From NCBI RefSeq assembly GCF_007753095.1, contig NZ_CP036348.1:5619411-5683410 (forward strand): DNA of 64,000 bases. The letters are read 5' to 3'. The position numbers and the translations under genes were made by a program. How positions within the stretch are numbered: the first letter of the stretch is position 1; each line of letters begins with the position of its first letter. The DNA is from Rosistilla carotiformis (GTDB taxonomy: Bacteria; Planctomycetota; Planctomycetia; Pirellulales; Pirellulaceae). The notes under the pieces are model-generated. The model had not been told where the DNA came from. It ran no database searches and was given only the letters and a program-made list of their open reading frames with translations. This document shows, piece after piece, positions 47,191-60,043 of this stretch.

Positions 47191-48462
47191 ATGACCACCT
47201 ACTTTGCCCGTGGCTCTGAAACCGCCGAACTCTCGACCGCCGATCTGCGAGAGGGCTTAGAAAAGCTGTTCACCGACCGCGGCCGCCCCAGCAAAGCCCT
47301 GGCGATTCCCCCGGACTACAGCCGCCTGCCCAGCCGCGCCGGCGAAATCACCTGCCTCTGCCACGAACTGCTCGGCGATGCGATGGTCGATGTGATGCCC
47401 GCCTTGGGAACGCACAAACCGATGTCGCCGGAACAGTTGGCGCACATGTTCCCCAGCCTGCCAACCGATCTGATCCGCGAGCACAATTGGCGAAACGATG
47501 TCGTCACCCTGGGCGATGTCGATGCCGATTTCGTCAGCCAAGCGACCGAGGGAATTTATTCGGAGCCGTGGCCGGCGCAGGTCAACCGCCTGCTGCTCGA
47601 AGGAGGCCACGACATGATCCTCTCGATCGGCCAAGTCGTTCCGCACGAAGTGATCGGAATGGCCAACTACAACAAGAACATCTTTGTTGGCACCGGCGGC
47701 GTGAAGGGGATCAACGAGAGCCACTTCCTGAGTGCGGCTTACGGCATGGAACGGACGATGGGACGCGCCGACACGCCGCTGCGAAAGATCCTCAATCGCG
47801 CTCAAGACCTGTTCTGCAAAGAGATGCCGCTGGTCTACATCCTGACCGTCATCGGCCAACAGCCCGATGGATCGCTGGTCACCCGCGGCCTCTATATCGG
47901 CGACGATCACGACACCTTCTTCGAGGCGGCAGAGCTGGCCCTGAAAGTCAACTTCACCGTTTTGGAACGCGCCCCGAAAAAGATGGTCTGTTATCTCGAC
48001 CCGTCCGAATTCCACAGCACTTGGATCGGCAACAAGTCGATCTACCGAACGCGATTGGCGATCGAAGACGAAGGGGAACTGATCGTCTTGGGTCCCGCCG
48101 TGCGGATGTTTGGCGAAGACGAAGCGATCGACGGGCTGATCCGCAAATACGGTTACCAACCAAGCGCCCGCGTGATGGAGTTGGTCCAACAGAACGAAGA
48201 CCTTCGCAACAACCTCTCCGCCGCGGCTCACCTGATCCACGGCAGCAGCGAGAACCGCTTCAGCGTCACCTACGCTCCCGGCGAACTATCGCAGCAAGAG
48301 ATCGAAAGCGTCGGCTACAACTACGGCAATGTGAAAAGCTTGATGGAAAAGTACCCACCGGAAAAACTGAACGACGGCTGGCACACCGACAGCGACGGCG
48401 AAGAGTTTTATTTCATCAAGAACCCAGCCCTCGGCCTCTGGGCCTCCCCCGGCCGCGTCTGA
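47191..48462 (+). CDS. LarA-domain (lactate racemase family) protein
   Basis: 423 residues, ATG at 47191. LarA enzymes use a nickel-pincer nucleotide bound to a Lys. The key positions can be read: PPDYSRLPS (start loop, Asp42), GTHKPMS (His75), VVPHEVIGMANYNKNIFVGTGG with His152 and Lys162 matching the His174/Lys184 pair of Lactobacillus LarA, and NESHF. The glycine-rich GGGxK segment is altered to NYNK, so it is a divergent branch. No larB/C/E cofactor genes are nearby. Cytoplasmic. Substrate is probably a 2-hydroxy acid but cannot be told. Confidence 0.8.
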   Translation: MTTYFARGSETAELSTADLREGLEKLFTDRGRPSKALAIPPDYSRLPSRAGEITCLCHELLGDAMVDVMPALGTHKPMSPEQLAHMFPSLPTDLIREHNWRNDVVTLGDVDADFVSQATEGIYSEPWPAQVNRLLLEGGHDMILSIGQVVPHEVIGMANYNKNIFVGTGGVKGINESHFLSAAYGMERTMGRADTPLRKILNRAQDLFCKEMPLVYILTVIGQQPDGSLVTRGLYIGDDHDTFFEAAELALKVNFTVLERAPKKMVCYLDPSEFHSTWIGNKSIYRTRLAIEDEGELIVLGPAVRMFGEDEAIDGLIRKYGYQPSARVMELVQQNEDLRNNLSAAAHLIHGSSENRFSVTYAPGELSQQEIESVGYNYGNVKSLMEKYPPEKLNDGWHTDSDGEEFYFIKNPALGLWASPGRV

Positions 48463-48485
48463 GACGTTGGAGTCAAAGGCTTCAG

Positions 48486-48508
48486 CCGATTGTTTTCCTT
48501 CCAATCGG
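48486..48508 (+). terminator. Hairpin after the LarA-family gene (weak terminator)
   Basis: Arms CCGATTG and CAATCGG, 9-base T/C-rich loop, 23 bp after the stop codon. No T-run follows, so termination is uncertain. Confidence 0.35.
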
Positions 48509-48561
48509 TTGGCATAAAGACGTGTCGACCTATTGCCTTGTTGAATGGAGCGTCCACAGGC

Positions 48562-49040
48562 CCAGTGGCTTATACCACCGGCAATTCTTGTGTCGGCCTC
48601 CGGCCTAAAATCCTTGTGGGGATCTCAAGTTCCGGCGGCTTACACCGCCGGCAGGTCGTGTGCCGGCCTCCGGCCTTGGGACGGGAGTGGCCTCAGTTCC
48701 GGTGGCTTACACCACCGGCAATTCTTGTGTCGGCCTTCGGCCTCGGGCGGTTTGAGCATACAGGTATTAGGCCGAAGGCCGGCATATTCTGTGCCGGTGG
48801 TGTAAGCCACCGGAACCCAAGCCACGCCAAAAACATAAGGCCGGAGGCCGACACAAGCCCCATCGCCGCGACCAGCCAGAGCATGCTGGCATTAGGCCGG
48901 AGGCCGACACAAGCCCCATCGCCGCGACCAGCCAGAGCATCCAGGTACTAGGCCGGAGGCCGGCATATCCTCTGCCGGTGGTGTAAGCCACCGAAACCGA
49001 GACCGAGACGGAAACTAAAAGGCCGGAGGCCGACACAAGC
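48562..49040. repeat. Eight-unit inverted repeat array between convergent genes
   Basis: A unit of about 45 bp joins a palindrome CCGGTGGCTTACACCACCGG to a GTGTCGGCCTCCGGCCT box. Units 1-3 run on plus (starting near 48562, 48631 and 48697). Units 4-8 are inverted (starting near 48769, 48838, 48894, 48950 and 49019). Units 5 and 6 lack the palindrome and are a tandem 56-bp duplication sharing an exact CAAGCCCCATCGCCGCGACC core. The array fills the space between the convergent LarA and YfhO genes; 48463-48561 shows only a hairpin. Confidence 0.9.
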
Positions 49041-49052
49041 CGAACTGCGATG

Positions 49053-51740
49053 TCAGGCCCCCAACCGAGCCCATCTCCAACGCCCAGAACCAGAGGCGAG
49101 CAGCCACACCCCAAATCCCCAACCAAACAGCGAGATCGCCGACGCGGGGACTAGCCAGGTTGGGCGATAGCGGAATTCGACTTGCCAATTGCCTGCGGGG
49201 AGCTCAAATCCTTGGCTGATAAAGTCGACGGGACGACTGATTGCTTGATGCCATACGGATTCGCCGGTCGCGCGGTAGCGGGCTTTCCAGTTTCCGTCTT
49301 GCATCTGAAAAAACTTCACTAGCGTCGGGCGAGAAGCCTCGACATGGGCGAACGTTCGTTCGGGTTGGTGCGCTTCGATTTGACACTCGGAAACCGCAGA
49401 AATCTGCTGCGAATCCGTGCGCAGCGAATCCCCATCCGATTCCAGAATGCTCGCTTCCGTTGCGCCCGCCAGATAGTCGCGAACGTGCTCCGGAAGAACC
49501 GCGACGATCTCCGACGGAGCGACGACGCGCCAGTCGTCGACCAATTGGATCGGCGCCGCACCGGGGTTGCGGATCCGCGCGTCCAAGCTGACCTGCAGCG
49601 GAGCCTCGGTGCTCGCCGTCGGGCCATGGTCGGCCTGCGCGACGCGCGGCTGGAGCGTCGCATCGGCTCCTAGCAATTGGCACAGCCGACTCAGACGTTC
49701 CGATGCTTGTTCGGGTGGGCTGTCGACTAAAACTGGGCGAACCGCGTCCCAGAAGATCGGCCCGCGCCAGTGACTGATCGACGTCGCTGAATTGAACTTG
49801 GCGATCCCCGTATCCAAATGCCAACGCATGAACAACGATAACTGTTGCCCATGTTCGACTTGTTCGATCCTTCGATTCCGCGGATCGGTCGTCGCCGACG
49901 GACTCGACGTCCCCCAACGCTCGGGCCAACGTGGTGCGGTCGCCAGCGAAACGACGCGGCGCAGCGGTGCTGTCGTCTGCTGCATCTCGGCGAGCTTTAC
50001 ATCGGACGGGGCTGATGCGGTTGCGATCAAGCTGCGGCCATGAAGCGTCAGGTCGACCAAGGTCAACGCGAGCAGGGCGATCGGCAGCAGGGAAGAGCCG
50101 GGTGTGCAGCGTCGACAAAGAACCAGGATGATCATCGCAAAGAGCCCAGCGTGCACTGCGGCTCCAAACGCTTGAAGCTGCCACAACGAAAGGTTTAGTG
50201 GACCGAAGAAGCGATCAGCTGCGGGGCGGAGATCGATGCCCAAGCTGCCGATCGGTAGAAGGCTTAACACCAGCGTTAGCACAGAGATTCCGATCAGCAC
50301 GGCCGATGCACGGATCGATCCGTCGCGTGATGTACGCGACCAGCGGTCGATCGTGTGCGCTGTCAGCAGCGCCAGTCCGAGACTAAAAAAGACGAGCCAC
50401 TTCGCGGGAAAGCGGAAGTTGCTGTAGCCGGGCACAAAACTCACAAGGAACCAATACGGACCGCCCAACGCAGCGTTCCAATCGTCCAAGACCATCGCCC
50501 CGCCGAACAGATAGGCTATTTCGCGAACCGCCCAAACGAGCCCAAAGCCTCCTAAACTGAAGACCAGTCCAGCGAGGATCATTCCGTCCCAAATCCGCAG
50601 CGGATTTCCACACCCTCGCGGCGATTGCCGGTTAACCAGCCATCGCAGACAAATCGGCAGCCGGAGCAATAGACAGATCGCCGGCAGCACGCCCAGGAAC
50701 AGCGACGGGGTCCAGGTCTTTCCCTCGCTGGGCAGCAGACGCGTGATTCGCGTGTTCTCGGGAAACATCTCTCCACATACGCCCGGCAACAGAGCCCCGA
50801 TCCACTGCCACGGCCCCACGCTGAAATCGTAGACGTTGGATTGATGGGTTCCGGCCGCCGGGGCCTGCCACCAAGCAGACGGCGCGGCGACATAGGGCTC
50901 TGCAGCGGTCAACTGCGCCACGCCCGGCGAAGGACTGTGCCGCCGCACACTCTGCTGCGACCACTGCCACGAGGGGATGATCTGCAGCGAAGCCGCTGCG
51001 CTGGCCAAACCGATCGCCAAACCGATCGTCATCAGACGTCGCGCCGTCCCGGTCATCAACATCGAATAGCCAAGACGCACGCTTCCGCTGCGCCGCGTTC
51101 GACGCCGGGCGATCCGAAGGCGGCGGACCGCGCGAAACAAGACGTAGCCGACAAGGAAGACGATCACTTGAGCAGCCGACTGAACGTCACCTCCAAGGAT
51201 CATCATCGCCAGCGACAACGATCCGATCGCAAAGCTGGAACGGCTCCAACGATGAACGGCTTCGATTAAGAAGCCGACCGCCATCGGCAACCATGCCGCA
51301 CCGACCAGGAACGGCGGATTGGTGTACAAAAACAAGACGGGACCGCTGGCGGCGTAGACGATTCCGGCAAGTGCGTTGGCGGCAACCGAGCCATGATACC
51401 GACGCGCGATCCAAAACGTGCTCAGTCCCGCCAGGATCAGATGCAGGTAGACGTAGATCGCCAGCGATTGCGGCGTATCCAACCCGAGATGGAAGACCGC
51501 GCGGCCGGGATAGAACAACGCCGTCGTCGTCTCTCCGGCGACCGGCAGACCAAACTGGTCCAAGGGATTCCAGAGCGGCAGATCACCGGCGGAGATCCGC
51601 GCATCGATCGCTCGATAGAGCGGTTGGTAGAAATGGGAGACGTCGCGAAACGCGAGCCGTCGATCACCCGAGAGAGCTGGGTAGAGAATCGTCCCCAACG
51701 ATATGGTCAACAAGCCAAGCGGAATCAAAAACGCTTTCAC
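49053..51740 (-). CDS. Large YfhO-like multispan membrane protein
   Basis: 895 residues, GTG at 51740. The N-terminal half has about 10-12 membrane helices; the loop FRDVSHFYQPLYRAIDARISAGDLPLWNP, with an acidic motif between helices 1 and 2, is typical of YfhO/GT-C-like proteins. The last 300 residues are mainly soluble and beta-rich (ASRPTLVKFFQMQDGNWKA; GNWQVEFRYRP), with a final membrane helix near the end. YfhO relatives take part in lipid-linked sugar addition to teichoic acids or glycolipids; the role here is unknown. It is 3' to the repeat array and upstream of nothing else on its strand but atpC across a 118-bp gap. Confidence 0.8.
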   Translation of the reverse strand: MKAFLIPLGLLTISLGTILYPALSGDRRLAFRDVSHFYQPLYRAIDARISAGDLPLWNPLDQFGLPVAGETTTALFYPGRAVFHLGLDTPQSLAIYVYLHLILAGLSTFWIARRYHGSVAANALAGIVYAASGPVLFLYTNPPFLVGAAWLPMAVGFLIEAVHRWSRSSFAIGSLSLAMMILGGDVQSAAQVIVFLVGYVLFRAVRRLRIARRRTRRSGSVRLGYSMLMTGTARRLMTIGLAIGLASAAASLQIIPSWQWSQQSVRRHSPSPGVAQLTAAEPYVAAPSAWWQAPAAGTHQSNVYDFSVGPWQWIGALLPGVCGEMFPENTRITRLLPSEGKTWTPSLFLGVLPAICLLLRLPICLRWLVNRQSPRGCGNPLRIWDGMILAGLVFSLGGFGLVWAVREIAYLFGGAMVLDDWNAALGGPYWFLVSFVPGYSNFRFPAKWLVFFSLGLALLTAHTIDRWSRTSRDGSIRASAVLIGISVLTLVLSLLPIGSLGIDLRPAADRFFGPLNLSLWQLQAFGAAVHAGLFAMIILVLCRRCTPGSSLLPIALLALTLVDLTLHGRSLIATASAPSDVKLAEMQQTTAPLRRVVSLATAPRWPERWGTSSPSATTDPRNRRIEQVEHGQQLSLFMRWHLDTGIAKFNSATSISHWRGPIFWDAVRPVLVDSPPEQASERLSRLCQLLGADATLQPRVAQADHGPTASTEAPLQVSLDARIRNPGAAPIQLVDDWRVVAPSEIVAVLPEHVRDYLAGATEASILESDGDSLRTDSQQISAVSECQIEAHQPERTFAHVEASRPTLVKFFQMQDGNWKARYRATGESVWHQAISRPVDFISQGFELPAGNWQVEFRYRPTWLVPASAISLFGWGFGVWLLASGSGRWRWARLGA

Positions 51741-51820
51741 ATCGACCCTGTTGCCGGATGCGGCGTCGGCGGTTCAGCCACAGCCGCCCACTTCCGCCTC
51801 GATTGCATACCAGCCACGTG

Positions 51821-51844
51821 GCCCGCCGCAAAGAAGCGACGGGC
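51821..51844 (-). terminator. Hairpin after atpC (possible end of the atp operon)
   Basis: Arms GCCCGTCGC and GCGGCGGGC on the minus strand (8 of 9 pairs), 15 bp past the atpC stop. It lacks a U-tract on that strand, so read-through into the YfhO gene is possible. Confidence 0.35.
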
Positions 51845-51858
51845 TTTAACCAAGCGAT

Positions 51859-52251
51859 TTACTTGCGCGAGATACGCATCTGACCGCGTGCTCGCAGCGC
51901 CGACGCATCGCGGACCTGACGCTGCTCTTCGGTGTTCGCAGGCAACTGCAACGCGGCTGCCAAATCCTTCTCCGCATCGGCGTAGACGATGTCGCTGACC
52001 GGCATCGCTCGACCGGTGAGGATCGAGACGACGTTGTTTTCGACTTGAGCAAACCCGCCGTCGACGAAGTAAGTCTCGGTCGACGAACCATCGGTCAGTT
52101 CAAGTTGTCCAAACCCGAGGCGTCCGATCAACGGAGCGCGTCCGGAAAGTACACCCATCGCACCGTCGTACAATGGCAGCACCAGACTGTCGACTTCGCG
52201 ATCGATCTCGGTTTTCTCTGGCGTCACTACAACGCACTTTAACTTTGCCAC
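51859..52251 (-). CDS. atpC: ATP synthase epsilon subunit
   Basis: 130 residues, GTG at 52251. The beta-sandwich start KCVVVTPEKTEIDREVDSLVLPLYDGAMGVLSGRAPLIGRL is diagnostic for epsilon. The C-terminal helical hairpin is present (DAEKDLAAALQLPANTEEQRQ). It belongs to the central stalk and regulates rotation. Last gene of the operon, 27 bp after atpD. Confidence 0.95.
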   Translation of the reverse strand: MAKLKCVVVTPEKTEIDREVDSLVLPLYDGAMGVLSGRAPLIGRLGFGQLELTDGSSTETYFVDGGFAQVENNVVSILTGRAMPVSDIVYADAEKDLAAALQLPANTEEQRQVRDASALRARGQMRISRK

Positions 52252-52278
52252 GATCTATGCCTTTTTCCGGGTGCCGTT

Positions 52279-54665
<2,387 letters not shown>

Positions 54666-54792
54666 GGATGATTCAGGTTGTTTTAGTTCAGAACGTTAAG
54701 CGGAACGCTGAATCCGAACGGATCGGATTCAGTAAACATCGGGATGTCTGATCGGTGCCGCTTGCGATCCGCCGCCGCGATCAGAAATCCGC

Positions 54793-56307
<1,515 letters not shown>

Positions 56308-56413
56308 CCGTATATTTCCTTGTTGTACCGTGCGGCGTTTATGAACCGCTTGCGTCTAACTTTGTATTTGTAATCACAGCGACGGAGCGTCGCTTGGACG
56401 TTATCGTGCGGCG

Positions 56414-57040
56414 TTACGATCCGCTGGCGAACGAATCGGCATTGGCAATCAACTTACTGGCCAAACCATCGCGAGCTCGCTGCGACAGCGATTCCAATTG
56501 CCCTGCGACACTCGAATCGATCACGGTGTCGCCAACCCGAACGACCAAGCCGCCGATCAGCTGCGGGTCGACCGTTTCCTTCAAAACAACATCCTTGCCG
56601 AGCTTGTCTGCCAAGCGTTGTTGAACGCTCTGGCGCAGTTCGTCGGTCAACGGCAGCGCAGTTCGCACCTCCGCAACCACGCGTCCCATCATCTCGTTTT
56701 TCAGCTCATCCGCCGAGTAGCGAATTTCGTTCAGGTAGCCCAACCGACCGCGGCCGGCGACCACCTTCAAAAAGCGAAGCAGCACCGGATGCACCTTGTC
56801 ACCAAGCAGGCTGTCCAAGATCCGCGACTTCTCTTCCTGGCTGACCCTTGGCGAGGCGAAAACCGAGGCCAGCGTCGGATGCTGCGACAGAACATCGTCG
56901 ACCAACTGGCCCAACTGCTCGATCGCGTCATCCGTCACGCCTTCTTTCATGGCCGCGCCGATTAACGCTTGAGCATAGACACGCCCAAGTTGCAAAGCTC
57001 CGGTGTCCAGCACCGTCTCATGCTTGGCAGATTCGTTCAT
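56414..57040 (-). CDS. atpH: ATP synthase delta subunit
   Basis: 208 residues, ATG at 57040. Helical N-terminal domain (GRVYAQALIGAAMKEG..., LDSLLGDKVHPVLLRFLKVVAGRGRL) and C-terminal PQLIGGLVVRVGDTVIDSSVAGQLESL, both typical of OSCP/delta. Connects the peripheral stalk (AtpF) to F1. A 140-bp gap separates it from atpF. Confidence 0.93.
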   Translation of the reverse strand: MNESAKHETVLDTGALQLGRVYAQALIGAAMKEGVTDDAIEQLGQLVDDVLSQHPTLASVFASPRVSQEEKSRILDSLLGDKVHPVLLRFLKVVAGRGRLGYLNEIRYSADELKNEMMGRVVAEVRTALPLTDELRQSVQQRLADKLGKDVVLKETVDPQLIGGLVVRVGDTVIDSSVAGQLESLSQRARDGLASKLIANADSFASGS

Positions 57041-57180
57041 CGTTTCGCATCAATCCCGAAAGTTATGGTGACTTGTATCAGTGACGCCGCCGGATCGACG
57101 AAATCCGGAGACGTTGGGGTGAGACCCAAAACGGATTGTTTTGAGTCTGCAATTTAACGTAATGGTCGATCGACGAGCGA

Positions 57181-57852
57181 TCAGTTGTTGCTGGGCAGAT
57201 TGTCCAGCGACTTGCGAATCAAATCGGCGTGATCGCTTTCGTTCAACTCCCGCCCAACCACTTGCCGGGCCAACTGCAACGCAATCGACGACGAGTGGCT
57301 TGCCAGTTCGCCGATTGCGACGGTCTTGGCGGATTGAATTTCAGCAACCGCACGATCGCGTTGGCGATTGGCTTCGGCTTTGGCTTCGTCGATGATGCTT
57401 TGCTTGGATTGCTCCGCATCGCGACGTGCTTCGGCCAACATCGATTGCACCTGAGTCTGCGCGTCGTCCAATTTCGTTTGATATTCGGACAACATCGCGT
57501 TGGCGGTCGATCGGGCGCGTTCGGCGTCGGTCAGGTCGTCGTGGATCTTGGCTTCACGAGCTTGCAAACCTTCGAGGATCGGAGGCCAGATAAACTTCGT
57601 CAACACCAAGAACACAACAGCAAAGATCGCCAAGTTCCAAAGCGCGGCACCCGGATCGGCCTTCAACAAAAACGGCGTTTCCGCGTGTCCTTGTTCGTGA
57701 TCCGAGTCGTCGTGACCGTGCGATTCGTGATCCGACGCGGCTTCAGCCTTTGCCGCTGGTTCGTCCGCCGCCATGCAGGCAGCGGGCGCGACGATTGCCA
57801 TCGCCAACGTAAGCCATAGTGCCGTCAGGCAACTCGAGCGAATTAACTTCAT
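57181..57852 (-). CDS. atpF: ATP synthase b subunit with His/Asp-rich periplasmic extension
   Basis: 223 residues from the ATG at 57852, preferred to the ATG at 57858 because AAGGTGA is then correctly spaced. It has a cleavable-looking signal (ALWLTLAMAIVAPAACMA), then an extra segment rich in His and Asp (DHESHGHDDSDHEQGHAE), before the real membrane anchor ALWNLAIFAVVFLVLTKFIWPPI. The long helix of the stator follows. The His/Asp-rich segment is unlike E. coli AtpF and may bind metal ions outside the membrane. Signal-peptide b subunits are known in some planctomycetes and related bacteria. Confidence 0.93.
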   Translation of the reverse strand: MKLIRSSCLTALWLTLAMAIVAPAACMAADEPAAKAEAASDHESHGHDDSDHEQGHAETPFLLKADPGAALWNLAIFAVVFLVLTKFIWPPILEGLQAREAKIHDDLTDAERARSTANAMLSEYQTKLDDAQTQVQSMLAEARRDAEQSKQSIIDEAKAEANRQRDRAVAEIQSAKTVAIGELASHSSSIALQLARQVVGRELNESDHADLIRKSLDNLPSNN

Positions 57853-57934
57853 GAACATTCACCTTGGTAGGGAACCCTAGTTCAAGCGCGCGCCGCGAGG
57901 AATCACGATCGCACGCACAAAAAAGTTCACCGAA

Positions 57935-58180
57935 CTAATTGAGAATGTACTCGAGAATCAACGCGATCACGGTCACACCTTCGATCAGAGCGGCAGCGAT
58001 CAGCATGTTTGTACCGATACGTCCACCCGCTTCGGGTTGGCGTGCGATCGCGTCGACAGCGGTGCCGCCGATGCGTCCGATGCCAAGGCTAGCGCCCAGG
58101 ATCACAAGGCCCATGCCCAATCCAGCGCCCATCTTGCCCAATTCTGACGATTGTGCCAGCAACATCATGAAGTCCAACAT
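57935..58180 (-). CDS. atpE: ATP synthase c subunit
   Basis: 81 residues, ATG at 58180. Two membrane helices with the conserved loop ARQPEAGG and the ion-binding Glu in ALIEGVTVIALI. The Gln and Ser/Thr that mark sodium-binding rings (as in Ilyobacter) are not present at the matching places, so proton coupling is likely. Forms the rotor ring. Confidence 0.97.
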   Translation of the reverse strand: MLDFMMLLAQSSELGKMGAGLGMGLVILGASLGIGRIGGTAVDAIARQPEAGGRIGTNMLIAAALIEGVTVIALILEYILN

Positions 58181-58246
58181 CTTTGGATTACTCCTAACAA
58201 TTCGTTAAGTGGAAACAGTTTCGTAATGCGAAATGCAATGGATGCC

Positions 58247-59269
58247 CTAAGCCGTCACTGGCCGAAGGTCTTGAGGTCGAATCATCTTATCTACATCCAT
58301 CTGCGATTCGTCGCTCAGCGGATTCTCTTCATGATCGTGATCGTGTTCGCCCACCGCACCAGCGGAGATGAACAAGACGGTCAAGAACGTGAAGATAAAC
58401 GCTTGCAACGCACAGATGAACAATTCCAGCAACGTCAGCACCACACCGCCAAACAAGACAGCCAGGCCGACGCCATATCCCATCACCGCTCCGTTTGCAG
58501 CGGCGTCAAAGATCAAAGCAATAAACGCGGCGATCACCAAGTGACCTGCCATCATCGTCCCAAATAGACGCATGGCAAGGACGGTGCACTTGATCATCAG
58601 CCCCATCCATTCGAGCACGAACATCATCAACCCCATGCCGATCATCGGACTTTTCCAGTCCCAACCGACGGGGTTGAAGTGAGCCAGAAAGTGGACGACG
58701 CCCTGCTCACGAATACCGATCACAATGATCGCGACAAACGAAGCCATCGCAAGCACCAGGTTCAACCCCAGGTTACTGGTCGCCGTGCCGCCCCAATGCT
58801 CCCAACCGGAATCATTGGTCAACAATCGCAGGATCGGCCCAAACGGGATCAGCCCCAAGATGTTGGCAAACAGAATGAAGAAGAAGATCGTCCAGACATA
58901 GTAGATGTATTTATCGGTCAGTCCCTTCAGGTTGGGACGAGCGACCTCATCGCGGATGAAGGTGCACAGCAGTTCAAACAACTGAGCACCGCGACCGCGG
59001 GTTTGATATTTTGTCAATCCGGGACCGACGGGGCGCACGCGGCGCGAGACCCATGCGAAGACCAAGACAACCAACACCGCCGCGACGAGCGTCATCACCA
59101 TGTGGTTGGTGATGTAAAAGTCGTAGACGCCGTTTTGGATATTCAACCAGCGATTGTTGTAATCGGGTCCACCAACCTGCCACGAAAACAGCGGCTCGGA
59201 GTGCAGTGTGTGCGGGACGACATGATCAACAGGGCCGTGCCCCGCTGCGAGCAATGAAATATTTAGCAT
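58247..59269 (-). CDS. atpB: ATP synthase a subunit
   Basis: 340 residues from the ATG at 59269, with AGGAGG correctly spaced upstream. Membrane protein forming the ion channel; the essential Arg lies in KCTVLAMRLFGTMMAGH, and further helices end in LELFICALQAFIFTFLTVLFI. A long N-terminal periplasmic part (about 75 residues, AAGHGPVDHVVPH...) and a soluble C-terminal tail with HDHDHEE are extra. The start overlaps the end of the upstream membrane-protein gene by 7 bp. Confidence 0.96.
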   Translation of the reverse strand: MLNISLLAAGHGPVDHVVPHTLHSEPLFSWQVGGPDYNNRWLNIQNGVYDFYITNHMVMTLVAAVLVVLVFAWVSRRVRPVGPGLTKYQTRGRGAQLFELLCTFIRDEVARPNLKGLTDKYIYYVWTIFFFILFANILGLIPFGPILRLLTNDSGWEHWGGTATSNLGLNLVLAMASFVAIIVIGIREQGVVHFLAHFNPVGWDWKSPMIGMGLMMFVLEWMGLMIKCTVLAMRLFGTMMAGHLVIAAFIALIFDAAANGAVMGYGVGLAVLFGGVVLTLLELFICALQAFIFTFLTVLFISAGAVGEHDHDHEENPLSDESQMDVDKMIRPQDLRPVTA

Positions 59270-59685
59270 GATTGTGCCTCCTGTGTCGACGAGGTCGGAG
59301 ACATTTGACGTACCAGCCAAACAACCTCAACGACCAAGAAGGTCAAGTACCAGTAAAGGATCCATCCGCCGACAACTTGCCGTTGGCCAAGCCCCGCGGA
59401 AACAAAAACAATCGCTCCGGCCATCGCCATCGCGGCGCGAACCAACATTCCGGCGATAGCCCCGCCGACAATCCCGTCGTTGCTCGCCCGCGACATCGTC
59501 AGCGTGACAAACAGCGAGGCGATCGCGCCGGTAAAGCAGAGCAAGCCGCACGCGACAACCAACCCCAGCGGCTGGTCGGTCAAGCGAGCGAAGATCACCG
59601 ACCCAGCAAACGCAAACACGCCAGCACCAACCATGACTGGAATCCCAGTCCTCGCGACGATCGGTTGGCGTGATGAGTACGTCAT
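59263..59685 (-). CDS. AtpI-like integral membrane protein of the atp operon
   Basis: 140 residues, ATG at 59685, with four hydrophobic helices (GIPVMVGAGVFAFAGSVIFA; LGLVVACGLLCFTGAIASLFV; GIVGGAIAGMLVRAAMAMAGAIVFV; WILYWYLTFLVVEVVWLV). It occupies the place of atpI (between atpZ and atpB), a helper for c-ring assembly or magnesium supply in other bacteria. Sequence identity to AtpI cannot be claimed by eye. Overlaps atpB by 7 bp. Confidence 0.7.
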   Translation of the reverse strand: MTYSSRQPIVARTGIPVMVGAGVFAFAGSVIFARLTDQPLGLVVACGLLCFTGAIASLFVTLTMSRASNDGIVGGAIAGMLVRAAMAMAGAIVFVSAGLGQRQVVGGWILYWYLTFLVVEVVWLVRQMSPTSSTQEAQSC

Positions 59686-59738
59686 GTACGGGTCGTTATT
59701 CTTACGTTAGCCGATACGGCTGATTTCCAAACGCAGTC

Positions 59739-59954
59739 TTATTGATTCAGCTTGTTCGCCAATCGGATGAAGTTGTACATCCCCGCGGAAAAACCGAGAA
59801 TGCCCCCGATCAAAAAACCCCAGGGAGTTTCCCAACGGAAGTGGCTATCAATCATGTAACCGATGGCCGCCGGGACGATCATCGAGCCTGCTAGCTCCAG
59901 GCCCGCTCCGGCAAATCGCAAGTAGTTAGGTTTGTCATCATCAGACTTCACCAA
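59739..59954 (-). CDS. atpZ: AtpZ/AtpI-family small membrane protein
   Basis: 71 residues, TTG at 59954 behind GAGGTAA. Two membrane helices (AGLELAGSMIVPAAIGYMID and TPWGFLIGGILGFSAGMYNFIRL), the typical AtpZ / putative F0F1 subunit pattern including G-x-x-x-D between helices. First gene of the operon; a possible promoter lies upstream. Confidence 0.82.
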   Translation of the reverse strand: MVKSDDDKPNYLRFAGAGLELAGSMIVPAAIGYMIDSHFRWETPWGFLIGGILGFSAGMYNFIRLANKLNQ

Positions 59955-60015
59955 CCCGGTTACCTCAGTCGTTCGATCAGCGGCACGATGACAACCATTA
60001 AATCCTTAAAGGCCG

Positions 60016-60043
60016 AGTGTATCCTGAAATTGATATCGCTCAA
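60016..60043 (-). promoter_or_regulatory. Possible promoter of the atp operon
   Basis: Minus-strand TTGAGC, 16 bp, TACACT: four of six matches in each box. It lies about 60 bp before the atpZ start. The rest of the gap 59955-60438 shows no gene; the short ORFs there lack ribosome sites. Confidence 0.3.

Noticed and set aside
48490-48951. ORFs across the repeat array (Gly/Leu/Pro repeats)
   Set aside because: Translations of the inverted repeat units, not genes.
48562-49040. CRISPR array
   Set aside because: Composite palindromic units in both orientations, repeated spacer sequence and no cas genes.
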